Assembly (NCBI GenBank): GCA_021808875.1 | Contig: JAKBAU010000055.1 | Span: 1 to 14,646 of the forward strand | Reading direction: 5' to 3' | Source of the DNA: Pseudomonadota bacterium | GTDB lineage: Bacteria; Pseudomonadota; Alphaproteobacteria; Micropepsales; Micropepsaceae | DNA length: 14,646 bases | Shown: piece after piece, positions 6,557-13,167 of the stretch | Numbering within the stretch: the stretch's first letter is position 1 | How the letters are laid out: each line of letters begins with the position of its first letter | The notes under the pieces: model-generated | Databases searched by the model: none | Told to the model about the DNA's origin: nothing | What the model saw: the letters and a program-made list of their open reading frames with translations, nothing else | Made by a program: the position numbers and the translations under genes

Positions 6557-7168
6557 ATGACCAGGAACTCCACCCAGAAAAACGCGAAGACCACCACGAA
6601 GCCCGTCCCACCCCGCAGCCGACCGGATCGCAAGTCCATCACCTTCGGGATGGTCGCCCAACTCACCCCGCACCAGGGCCTGGCCGACAACCTCGTCCGC
6701 ACCTTCGGCCTCGACCCCGTTGACTATGACGGCATTCGCGACGCGACCAAGGAACACATCGCCCGCGCCGCCGAGGCCTTCGGGACGGCGCTGAACGAGA
6801 AGGCCCTGCAAATCCACCTGCAACGGATCACCGACGCCTTTGTCAGTTCCGCCTTCGGGGCCGCCCAGTTCTACGGCACCAAGAAGTCGGCCGCGATGGA
6901 GCTCACCAGCAAACTGCTCAACGACGACCGCGACGAAGACCGCGACGGTCCGGCCGGCTTCGAGAGCAAGGCCGAGCGCGCCCGCCTGTTCGCCGCCGAG
7001 ATGGCCCTGCAGTCCTTCGCGCTGATGGCCGCCGCCGAGGGTGCGATCGCCGCCTACGCCGACATCACCGGCGAGACATGGAAGCCCTACGAGGCCCCCA
7101 CGGCACCCGCCGCCAGCGTCGCCCGTAAATCCGCCGCCGTCGAAATGGCCGCCTTCCAGACGGCATGA
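6557..7168 (+). CDS. Hypothetical alpha-helical plasmid protein
   Basis: This encodes 203 residues, with the ATG at 6557 preceded by AGAAGGAT eight bases upstream. The first 28 residues are polar, Lys/Thr/Arg/Pro-rich and probably disordered. A long helical domain follows: FGMVAQLTPHQGLADNLV, then DYDGIRDATKEHIARAAEAF, then KALQIHLQRITDAFVSSAFG, then SAAMELTSKLLNDDRDEDRD, then a hydrophobic helix (RLFAAEMALQSFALMAAAEG). The Ala/Thr/Pro tail is variable. No catalytic motif, signal or membrane segment was recognised. Codons are strongly GC at third positions, which supports this strand over the 342-residue antisense ORF. The gene has its own structured leader and is followed by two strong hairpins, so it is probably monocistronic. 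Confidence 0.7.
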   Translation: MTRNSTQKNAKTTTKPVPPRSRPDRKSITFGMVAQLTPHQGLADNLVRTFGLDPVDYDGIRDATKEHIARAAEAFGTALNEKALQIHLQRITDAFVSSAFGAAQFYGTKKSAAMELTSKLLNDDRDEDRDGPAGFESKAERARLFAAEMALQSFALMAAAEGAIAAYADITGETWKPYEAPTAPAASVARKSAAVEMAAFQTA

Positions 7169-7182
7169 CCGACCACGGCGGG

Positions 7183-7208
7183 GGCGGAGCCGGTCACGGC
7201 TCCGCCTT
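7183..7208 (+). terminator. First hairpin after the 6557 gene
   Basis: GGCGGAGCCG (7183-7192) pairs perfectly with CGGCTCCGCC (7197-7206) across a GTCA loop and is followed by TT. It starts 14 bases after the stop codon. Confidence 0.6.
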
Positions 7209-7215
7209 CCGCCGG

Positions 7216-7236
7216 AGGCGGCGACCGTCGCCGCCT
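7216..7236. terminator. Second hairpin, next to the IS481 remnant
   Basis: AGGCGGCGA (7216-7224) pairs with TCGCCGCCT (7228-7236) across a CCG loop. It may act in tandem with the hairpin at 7183, or be a palindrome at the edge of the inserted element. No T-run follows. Confidence 0.4.
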
Positions 7237-7247
7237 GAGCGCAGATG

Positions 7248-7524
7248 ATCCGCGGAGCCCGGCAACCACAGTCGAACGGCACCATCGAGCGGTTGCACCG
7301 CACCTTGCTCGGCGAGCACTTCCGGGTCGACGGCCGCAAGACCTGGTTCGAGACGATCAAGGAGATGCAGGCGATGCTCGATGCCTACCCGGTGGGTTAC
7401 AACACCCAACGGCCGCACCAAGGCCTGCGGCATGAACGGACGGACGCCCGCCAAGACATTCCCGGACGATATCCCCAGGGCCAGCCTGAAGGACGCAACC
7501 ACTACCTTAATGACCGCGGCCTGA
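7248..7524 (+). pseudogene. C-terminal remnant of an IS481-family transposase, frameshifted
   Basis: The frame through RQPQSNGTIERLHRTLLGEH, then TWFETIKEMQAML and YNTQRPHQGL, is the end of an rve-type integrase core with the typical IS481 C-terminus. The Glu in NGTIERLH corresponds to the last residue of the DDE triad; the part with both Asp residues is missing. After RPHQGL the match jumps to the next frame (MNGRTPAKTF from 7432), which runs to TGA at 7522-7524. This implies a one-base insertion near 7420-7431. The coding piece is 5'-truncated and frameshifted, so it cannot be an active transposase. Confidence 0.8.
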
Positions 7525-7577
7525 TCCACGAGCCAGAAGCGGCCATCTGTCAGCCGATTACCATCTCTCTCTGTACA
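7248..7577 (+). mobile_element. IS481-type element remnant
   Basis: This is the transposase remnant plus the following 50 bases. TGTCAGCCG (from about 7549) and the TGTACA at 7572-7577 resemble the right end of related elements as I remember them, but this was not confirmed. The left end is absent. It marks the left border of the lower-GC accessory block. Confidence 0.5.
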
Positions 7578-7638
7578 ACCCGCAAACCGAGCACCGGCGG
7601 CCCTATCTTGGGCTGCCCCTGCCGCACGATCAGCCCGG

Positions 7639-7668
7639 TTGACGCGAACACACACCGACTGCTATCTT
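7639..7668 (+). promoter_or_regulatory. Sigma70-type promoter for the membrane protein/Hint gene pair
   Basis: TTGACG (7639-7644) and TATCTT (7663-7668) are separated by 18 bases. Transcription would start near 7675, leaving a leader of about 20 bases before the ATG at 7694. It is the best promoter match in the window, and lies just after the IS remnant. Confidence 0.6.
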
Positions 7669-7693
7669 TGGTTAGGAATGGAACGGTGCGCCG

Positions 7694-7999
7694 ATGTCAG
7701 AGAAGGGTTTCAGGCAACGCTACGTCGAAAACAGAGACGCGCTCTCAAAGAGCGCGTCCACTAATGGCGATTTGGCTTGGGGAAACACATTCGGACTGAC
7801 AACTATCATTCTAGCAGTTCCGCTGGAATTGCTAGGCTTCATGGTGTCGTCCTGGCTGGATGTAAATCAGAACATACAAAAGGTGTCCGCTATCGCTATA
7901 ATGGTGTTCGTCTATTTCGTTGCCTTAAGGCGAGCGAGCGCGCGAGCTGCTGCTGTGCGTCGTGCAAGAGAGGGTACGAACTCCAATCGAGGTGAATGA
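7694..7999 (+). CDS. Small two-segment membrane protein, first of a pair with the Hint protein
   Basis: This encodes 101 residues. The ATG at 7694 sits just downstream of a good promoter, although its ribosome site is weak. A polar N-terminus (about 30 residues) is followed by a hydrophobic segment (TTIILAVPLELLGFMVSSWL, roughly 35-55), a short loop (DVNQNIQKV), a second segment (SAIAIMVFVYFVAL, about 64-78) and an arginine-rich C-terminus (RRASARAAAVRRAREG). By the positive-inside rule both ends should be cytoplasmic. The stop lies next to or overlaps the start of the Hint-protein gene (ATGA at 7996-7999). Base composition is less GC-rich than the backbone. I recognise no family. A role in export or membrane anchoring of the partner is a guess from the gene pairing. 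Confidence 0.6.
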   Translation: MSEKGFRQRYVENRDALSKSASTNGDLAWGNTFGLTTIILAVPLELLGFMVSSWLDVNQNIQKVSAIAIMVFVYFVALRRASARAAAVRRAREGTNSNRGE

Positions 8000-8007
8000 G
8001 GCCACCC

Positions 8008-10923
8008 ATGAGCGCGCTGTTCAATGTAATAGACCTAATCTCTTCCGCGACTCAGACTGCCGTTGAAGATGGGGTTCTGGCAGGTGGAACGACACTGGCG
8101 CAAAGAATTAGGGGGATCACCTTTGCTGCAGATGAAGCGGGAGCTGCCGCGGAAGCGGCGCTTAACAACGAAAATCCCTACGTCGCAATGGTGGCGTTAG
8201 CTGTTGGTTTTGCCGCGGCTGCTGTAACGACTCCAGTGCTTGCGCCTGTCCTAGCGGCTTCGTTCGCGGGTGCCCTTGCGGTCGAAGGAGTTTCGGTTAC
8301 TGCGGCCACACTGAACATAGTTACGACTGCTGTACTAGACGTTGGCATCTCAAATATAGCAGCGGAGGATGCAACCGGCATTGGCAAAGCGCTGCTGAAT
8401 GTTAACAACAACGCTTCTGCTGTATATAACGGAACCCAGGCGGCCTCTGCTGCATCCATACCGGTGGATCAGCAAAACTGGGGCGACGGCAGCATACAGA
8501 ATGCCAACTATAACAACTATGACTCTTCGGGTAATTTTACGGGATCGACTTCTCTTACGTTCAATTCCGATGGATCGTCCGTTGCGACAAACTACGTCGG
8601 CCCAAACGGAACGGGTTTTCTTCAGTCAAAAATTATAGGTAATCCCAATGGTACATCAGAGGTCATCATTTATAACTCTGACGGTTCTTCGACAGGGACT
8701 TTCTATAGCGGCCAGAATGGAACGGGAACGATCACTGCGGTTGACCGGGAAAATGCAGACGGCACATCACAGATCACGACCTATGATGCTAATGGCAACT
8801 CCATAACTATCAACTATAGCGGCGCTAATGGCACGGGTACCCAGGGGTCCCAGACCATAATCGTCGCGAGCGGGTCGTTGTCAGCCACAGTCCAAATTGC
8901 CGGTGGCACCCTTAATTTCCCGACTGTCAGAACTGGTGCGGTAGGATTCTACAATCAATATGTAGACGTCACATATGTTGGCGGCAATATCTATGCACAC
9001 GTGTCCGATCCCTTTACCTTTATTTATGATAACGACTTTTACCTAGGCTACCCCGCGGGCGCTACTATTGGCACAGGTTCCGTTCCTAACACGGGTTCTC
9101 TTCTCGTCACAAGTGGATTTGGATTGCTCTCGGGGGGATATGTAACGGCAGAAATTCCTGTCTCAGTCGAAGTCGGGTTCCTTGGAACATCGGTTACAAC
9201 TAACGTCATAGCCAACCAGAACGTGTACGAGACGGCGCTCCCGGTTCTTAGCATCAGCGGAAACTCCACTTTTTACCACGACTTTGGAGTCGTTCATGTC
9301 GGCGATATGGCATCCATGAACGTGATGATATCCAACGCCGCTACTGCCTCACTGTCAGACTCTCTTGTGGCGGAGCCGGGCGTCGCATCAGGTCCATTCA
9401 GCATGTCTGGCAGCCAGGAGATTATCCAAGCCGGAGGTAGCCAGGCGGTTACCGTTAACCTCGATACGAGCCGGCCCGGCTCTTTTTTCGGCTCTGGCAC
9501 GATAGGAGTTATAAGCCACGATTCCGTCCTCCCGGACGAAACACTTTCACCGCTGGCGCTGTCCCTTTCAGCGAATGTTTACACCTATGCGGCTCCGACA
9601 TTCACGGAAAGCGACGGCATCGGCACACTAGTCCGGACTGGCACTAATTGGTCAATAAATCTTGGGGACATCCAGCTGAGCGCCTCCAATGAAGTGCTGC
9701 TCATTGGTGTGCAGAACGCAAATCAGTACTATACCGACAGTCTCGCCGGGAGTTTTGATGTGTCGCCCGGAAGCGGGTTCTCCGTATCTGGAGCAGGCCC
9801 CTTCACAGACAGCGCATATATATCTGCGACAGTAAATGAGAGTTCTGTCGGACAAAATGCCGGAACGATCGTACTCCATCCATTAAGCCAGAATTATGGC
9901 GGGTTCTCTGGAGTTCTACCAGATGAAACGCTTACCATCACCGACAATGTTTTGTGCTTCCTTGCTGGCACGCTGATTAGAACCCTGTCGGACGAAACGC
10001 CGGTGGAGCGACTGACGGTTGGCGACATGATTCTGACAGCGACCGGCCAGCCTCGCCCAATCGTTTGGATTGGGGTGGGACGTGTTCTGGCCACGCGTGG
10101 CCGGCGGAATGCCGCCACACCGGTCATAGTGCGTAAGGGTGCACTTGGCCCTAGCCAACCACACCGTGATCTCCGCGTCACGAAAGGTCACTCGCTTTAC
10201 ATTGACGACGTGCTGATCCCTGCCGAATTCTTGGTCAACCATCGTTCTATTCTCTGGGACGATCACGCACAGGAGGTGACCGTCTACCACGTCGAGCTTG
10301 AGACTCACGATGTGCTCTCGGCAAACGGAGTGCTTGCGGAAAGCTACCGCGACGATGGGAACCGTTGGCTGTTCCAGAACGCCAATTCAGGGTGGAGGCT
10401 TCCGCCGAAAGAGCCATGCGCGCCAGTATTGACCGGTGGGCCTATCGTAGATGCGATTTGGCGGCGGTTGTTGGATCGAGCCGGGCTGCGGCCAGGCTTC
10501 CCATTGACGGAAGACGCCGATCTTCACGTGCTTGTAGATGGGCGGCGGCAGGACGGCGTGAGGCAAAGGGAAGGCGTGTACGCCTTCTATCTTCCCGCGG
10601 AGCGCTTCGCCGTACACATCGCATCGCGGGCTGCCGCTCCGGCGGAGCTAGGCTTGGCGCGTGACCCGCGGCTGCTCGGAGTTGCTATACGGCGCATTGC
10701 TATCCGGCAGCTCGGGCAACATCGGGTGGTGGGGGCGGACGATGCTCTGCTGTCCAAAGGATTCCACGCGTTCGAGGCCGACAACGGCTTTCGGTGGACC
10801 GATGGCGACGCGGTTGTGCCATCCGATTTGTTGGCAGGCTTCATCGGCCCTGTCGAGCTCAGCATCCACATCGGCATGACGGCCCGCTATATAGAGGAGG
10901 GCACCGTTCTCAAGGTAGCGTAG
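8008..10923 (+). CDS. Large Hint-domain protein with Ig-like and Gly/Asn repeat regions
   Basis: This encodes 971 residues from ATG 8008 (GAGG at 7998-8001, six bases upstream). ATG 7996 is an alternative that adds four residues and overlaps the preceding stop as ATGA. Residues 58-115 are hydrophobic and Ala-rich. Three NSDGSS...YSG.NGTG repeats of about 36 residues lie at 182-282. Two Ig-like, choice-of-anchor-D-like segments follow, each closed by VLPDETL. A Hint_2-type domain spans about 648-790: Cys650 in LCFLAGT, T-x-x-H ending at His728, and HVELETHDVL with His767. The last 170 residues (ADLHVLVDGRR, ELGLARDPRLLGVAIRR, FRWTDGDA) match the C-terminal domain of Acetobacteraceae Hint proteins. 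The family self-cleaves through the Cys and is usually exported or surface-linked. The substrate and role here are unknown. Confidence 0.85.
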   Translation: MSALFNVIDLISSATQTAVEDGVLAGGTTLAQRIRGITFAADEAGAAAEAALNNENPYVAMVALAVGFAAAAVTTPVLAPVLAASFAGALAVEGVSVTAATLNIVTTAVLDVGISNIAAEDATGIGKALLNVNNNASAVYNGTQAASAASIPVDQQNWGDGSIQNANYNNYDSSGNFTGSTSLTFNSDGSSVATNYVGPNGTGFLQSKIIGNPNGTSEVIIYNSDGSSTGTFYSGQNGTGTITAVDRENADGTSQITTYDANGNSITINYSGANGTGTQGSQTIIVASGSLSATVQIAGGTLNFPTVRTGAVGFYNQYVDVTYVGGNIYAHVSDPFTFIYDNDFYLGYPAGATIGTGSVPNTGSLLVTSGFGLLSGGYVTAEIPVSVEVGFLGTSVTTNVIANQNVYETALPVLSISGNSTFYHDFGVVHVGDMASMNVMISNAATASLSDSLVAEPGVASGPFSMSGSQEIIQAGGSQAVTVNLDTSRPGSFFGSGTIGVISHDSVLPDETLSPLALSLSANVYTYAAPTFTESDGIGTLVRTGTNWSINLGDIQLSASNEVLLIGVQNANQYYTDSLAGSFDVSPGSGFSVSGAGPFTDSAYISATVNESSVGQNAGTIVLHPLSQNYGGFSGVLPDETLTITDNVLCFLAGTLIRTLSDETPVERLTVGDMILTATGQPRPIVWIGVGRVLATRGRRNAATPVIVRKGALGPSQPHRDLRVTKGHSLYIDDVLIPAEFLVNHRSILWDDHAQEVTVYHVELETHDVLSANGVLAESYRDDGNRWLFQNANSGWRLPPKEPCAPVLTGGPIVDAIWRRLLDRAGLRPGFPLTEDADLHVLVDGRRQDGVRQREGVYAFYLPAERFAVHIASRAAAPAELGLARDPRLLGVAIRRIAIRQLGQHRVVGADDALLSKGFHAFEADNGFRWTDGDAVVPSDLLAGFIGPVELSIHIGMTARYIEEGTVLKVA
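8551..8850 (+). repeat. In-gene tandem repeat of about 36 codons
   Basis: Three consecutive units of 36-37 codons start at 8551, 8659 and 8770. Each has the pattern Y/F-x-SDGSS or DANGN, then Y-x-G-x-NGTG, with NGTS or DGTS closing the first two units. The units are diverged at the DNA level, so they are not a recent slippage product. They resemble the Asn/Gly-rich repeats of surface proteins. Confidence 0.7.
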
Positions 10924-11216
10924 AAATCAGCGCTGGCACCTTGGCCGGTAGCGCCGGCCCTCTCTTCTCTTTCCGAATCACCGTACAGACCAGCCGACGC
11001 GTTTCCGGAACGGTAGCACGGGCCGTTCTCAGCCCGTCCGGTAAGCTGCGCCGTCAGCCCCGCCCTCATCGGCTGAGCGACCATGCCGTTCCGCTTGCCG
11101 AAACGCTCACCCCCCACCACCTGCTCTGCGGAATTCTCAGGCCACACTCCCGCCTTGCTCGCGACGAAGGTTCCTCCCTGCCACAGTCGCCCTTTCAGAC
11201 CGAATGCCTTTGGCAT
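10887..11216 (-). CDS. Doubtful small ORF opposite the end of the Hint gene
   Basis: This would encode 109 residues. The ATG at 11216 on the minus strand has a reasonable AAAGGAAC ribosome site about five bases upstream. The product starts MPKAFGLKGRLWQGGTF and is Gly/Arg-rich, with no recognised domain. The end overlaps the last 37 bases of the Hint gene in antisense. It is listed only because the ribosome site is decent and the region otherwise holds no gene; it may well be noise. Confidence 0.15.
   Translation of the reverse strand: MPKAFGLKGRLWQGGTFVASKAGVWPENSAEQVVGGERFGKRNGMVAQPMRAGLTAQLTGRAENGPCYRSGNASAGLYGDSEREERAGATGQGASADFYATLRTVPSSI
10943..10973 (+). terminator. Candidate terminator of the Hint gene
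   Basis: GGCCGG (10943-10948) pairs with CCGGCC (10954-10959) across TAGCG and is followed by a pyrimidine tract (CTCTCTTCTCTTTCC). It lies 20 bases after the stop codon. Confidence 0.5.
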
Positions 11217-11470
11217 GAGTTCCTTTCGGGGAGACCGCCTCACCCCATTGCAGCCTCTCCTGACGCGCAACCTGACGCCTTGGCCCTTGTCGCGTTGCGA
11301 CGACGCCGTTCAACAGAAATTTTCCCCTGCCGCCCCACCCCACGCCGCAGGCGGCGTGGGGACCCCGGGCAAGCGCGGCATTCCTCGCGATCGCTACGCT
11401 GCAAAATTCCCAAGCCCCCGGGGGGGGTGTTGATCGGCGCCGGCCGGCGGCGTCGGGCGGTGCGCTGTCG
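10974..11470. other. About 500 bases without a convincing gene
   Basis: This stretch separates the Hint-gene terminator from the DUF736 leader. It contains a perfect 11-base palindrome arm pair, CCCCACGCCGC (11338-11348) and GCGGCGTGGGG (11351-11361), and a C5G8 tract at 11415-11427. Open frames on both strands have no recognisable product. Confidence 0.4.
11338..11361. repeat. GC-rich palindrome upstream of DUF736
   Basis: CCCCACGCCGC and GCGGCGTGGGG are perfect complements separated by two bases, so in practice a 10-bp stem with a CAGG loop. It lies about 150 bases before the DUF736 start, too far to be a ribosome-site hairpin. It could be a terminator without T-run, a protein-binding palindrome or a dispersed repeat. 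Confidence 0.5.
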
Positions 11471-11504
11471 AGGCCGCAAGGGGCGGCCTCCCGCATCGAA
11501 AGGA
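11471..11504 (+). promoter_or_regulatory. DUF736 leader hairpin and ribosome site
   Basis: AGGCCGC (11471-11477) pairs perfectly with GCGGCCT (11483-11489) around AAGGG, presenting the CGCAAGGG octamer shared with other leaders in the window. The ribosome site AAAGGA (11499-11504) follows 10 bases later, nine bases from the ATG at 11514. Confidence 0.5.
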
Positions 11505-11513
11505 ACATACATC

Positions 11514-11807
11514 ATGCCGACAATCGGTTCATTCAGCCAGGACGACCTCTTCGGTCAGGAAGGCACCATCGAAACCCTCACGCTCAAGGCCAAGGTCAAG
11601 TTCGTGCCCCTCAAAGACCGCAGCGAGAAGCAGCCGGACTACCGCATTCTCACCGGCAAGCGGGAAATCGGCGCGGCCTGGTCCCGCACCTCGAAGAAGG
11701 GCAGCGCCTACCTCTTCCTCAAGCTTACCGATCCGAGCCAGCCTGACCCGGTGGTCTGCAACCTCTACAGGAACGCGAGCGGCCCCGCCGTTCTCTGGGC
11801 CCGCTGA
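11514..11807 (+). CDS. DUF736 family protein
   Basis: This encodes 97 residues, the usual DUF736 size. The ATG at 11514 is chosen from the family N-terminus MPTIGSF and the AAAGGA site; the upstream in-frame extension is discarded. Family features: MPTIGSFSQDD, then GTIETLTLKAKVKFVPL, then PDYRILTGKREIGAAWSRTS, then GSAYLFLKLTDPSQPDPV, ending near ..AVLWAR. DUF736 is a small beta-rich protein of unknown function, found mostly on alphaproteobacterial plasmids and integrative elements, often near conjugation or maintenance genes. It is soluble with no signal peptide. It stands alone between a leader hairpin and a perfect terminator, and separates the two accessory blocks of this window, so it is probably an island of backbone. 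Confidence 0.9.
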   Translation: MPTIGSFSQDDLFGQEGTIETLTLKAKVKFVPLKDRSEKQPDYRILTGKREIGAAWSRTSKKGSAYLFLKLTDPSQPDPVVCNLYRNASGPAVLWAR

Positions 11808-11814
11808 ACCGGAT

Positions 11815-11846
11815 GGCCCCGGCGCAAGCCGGGGCCTCTCTCGTCT
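11815..11846 (+). terminator. Terminator of the DUF736 gene
   Basis: GGCCCCGGC (11815-11823) pairs perfectly with GCCGGGGCC (11828-11836) across a stable GCAA tetraloop, followed by TCTCTCGTCT. It starts seven bases after the stop codon. Confidence 0.8.
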
Positions 11847-12320
11847 CAGGGAGATTGATCGAGGCATCATCGGGAACACCGCTCAGCATCGGCAGCGGAC
11901 ATCGCGCGTGTGGTTGGCCGCAGGAGAAGGCTGCCTGCCGGCCGCGGTCCAGCCCTTCGTCATTCACTCCGTTTTCAGGCGGCTTCTGCTATGGTCCCGC
12001 GATGGCGAAAATGACCCTTTCCCGCGCCCAGAGCCTCATAGGCGAGATCGTTCCAGGGGAATCGCATTAGGATTTTAGGTCGGCCAAAAGGTGCCGAGGG
12101 GTTCAGATTTTGCCGCCTCAGGACGAATTTCCGACGGCGCGAATCTTCGATCGGGGCCAAATTCGCCCAGAGCCCTCCAAATGCGATAGCCCTGGAGATC
12201 GTCCTGGCGCGGCTCGACCGTATTCCCCTAGGGTTGTACGAGGGTTGCGCTTCGATTTGATCGCAGGCAGAGAGGTATTGCTACCGGCCGATCCGATCAC
12301 GACAACGCTGGCCAAACGTC
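11847..12320. other. About 470 bases without a convincing gene
   Basis: No recognisable protein or RNA is seen. The open frame running into the next gene from 12110 lacks a ribosome site and the product is not protein-like before 12332. Composition falls from GC-rich to moderate towards 12300, consistent with a junction between backbone and an acquired segment. Confidence 0.35.
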
Positions 12321-12331
12321 GAGGTTCAACA

Positions 12332-12799
12332 ATGCCACCGAAGCCTCTGCCGCTATGGATCCAATACGTGCAAATCCTCGGGCTGCCGGCGGCGGCGTTC
12401 ATTGTGACGCTCGTCGGCGCCTGGATCGCCTTGCAGCAGATGCGCATTGCGAACAATAAACTCAGATACGATCTTTACGACAAAAGATCCAAAGTCTTTG
12501 ATAGCGCGCAAACTCTTCTAAGAGACGTCATGGTGACGAGAAGTGTTACGCTTGAACAAATCAAGGAATACCACTTGGCAACGGCACCCTCGTCATTTAT
12601 TCTGGATGGCGATCTGACAAAATATTTGGAGAAAATAGGCGAACAGGTTAGCCTCATCGTAGTCTTGGAAGAAGCTATAAGAGAGGCCCTAGCCGGGCCG
12701 TCGCGAGTTGATCTCGAGGTTAGTCTTAATGCGAGCCTTAAATGGATCGAAGAGCAACCGGGGCACTCAAGGACAGATTTATTCCGTTCCTTCAACTAA
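12332..12799 (+). CDS. Single-pass membrane protein with cytoplasmic helical domain
   Basis: This encodes 155 residues. The ATG at 12332 has GAGG at 12321-12324, seven bases upstream; the longer frame back to 12110 is rejected. One transmembrane segment lies near residues 12-34 (YVQILGLPAAAFIVTLVGAWIAL). It is followed by QQMRIANNKLRYDLYDKRSKVFDSAQTLLRDVM, a pattern I know from small uncharacterised membrane proteins with an N-terminal anchor and a helical cytoplasmic part (ITLEQIKEYHL-like, DLTKYLEKIGEQ). Base composition is clearly poorer in GC than the backbone, suggesting recent acquisition. Proteins of this shape occur in defence and accessory islands, but this one has no diagnostic domain. 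It converges on the DUF4160/DUF2442 pair. Confidence 0.7.
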   Translation: MPPKPLPLWIQYVQILGLPAAAFIVTLVGAWIALQQMRIANNKLRYDLYDKRSKVFDSAQTLLRDVMVTRSVTLEQIKEYHLATAPSSFILDGDLTKYLEKIGEQVSLIVVLEEAIREALAGPSRVDLEVSLNASLKWIEEQPGHSRTDLFRSFN

Positions 12800-12806
12800 G
12801 AGAACC

Positions 12807-12826
12807 GCGTCCGTCCGGACGCCTTT
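12807..12826. terminator. Hairpin between convergent genes
   Basis: GCGTCC (12807-12812) and GGACGC (12817-12822) pair across GTCC, followed by CTTT. It lies seven bases after the 12332 gene and 25 bases from the end of the converging DUF2442 gene, so it could serve both. Confidence 0.4.
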
Positions 12827-12847
12827 CGAGCCTTCTAAAAAGGCGCT

Positions 12848-13162
12848 TCACGGGTTCGGAAACGACAGGCGCGTGAGGGGGGGGGTATACTCCTGCCTCA
12901 TCGTCACCGGCAGGTCTCCTGGAAACGCCTCAAACCACAACGCGTCGGCTCCAAAGTCGATCTCGCCGGGCCACGTCAGCACCCGCCCATTCGCGCGCGT
13001 GGACACCTTCCCGAAGAAGGCGGGATCCTTCAGCGGCTGAAACACGCCGTCCCCCACGATCTTCGAAAAATCGGCGCGAGTCGTCGCGCCACCCTTCCAT
13101 TCAAGATAGACCGTGAAACTGCCGGGATCGGGCTTCAAGTTGACAATGAGGTGGTCAGACAT
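12848..13162 (-). CDS. DUF2442 protein, partner of DUF4160
   Basis: This encodes 104 residues on the minus strand. The ATG at 13162 is chosen because MSDHLIVNLKP starts the domain and AGGAAGGA lies upstream; the longer ORF from 13249 overlaps the partner gene. DUF2442 features are the strand FTVYLEWKGGATTRADFS, then FQPLKDPAFFGKVSTRANGRVLTWPGEIDFGADALWFEA, with the typical PLKDPAFF and WPGEIDFGADALW. The family is small, of unknown function, and usually follows a DUF4160 gene, as here. A 9-base C run on the coding strand (G at 12877-12885) lies near the 3' end, so the last 16 or so residues (LTRLSFPNP) may be off the original frame or subject to slippage. Confidence 0.85.
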   Translation of the reverse strand: MSDHLIVNLKPDPGSFTVYLEWKGGATTRADFSKIVGDGVFQPLKDPAFFGKVSTRANGRVLTWPGEIDFGADALWFEAFPGDLPVTMRQEYTPPLTRLSFPNP

Positions 13163-13167
13163 GGCGT

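Noticed and set aside
6332..7360. 342-codon minus-strand open frame
   Set aside because: It is antisense to the 6557 gene and passes through its terminator hairpins into the IS481 remnant. The plus-strand frame has the ribosome site and GC-rich third positions.
8551..8850. Possible CRISPR or minisatellite array
   Set aside because: The periodic signal is a protein repeat of 36-37 codons with diverged DNA, not conserved repeats with unique spacers.
10794..11513. Upstream extension of the DUF736 frame
   Set aside because: It is in frame but overlaps the Hint gene; the family N-terminus and ribosome site fix the start at 11514.
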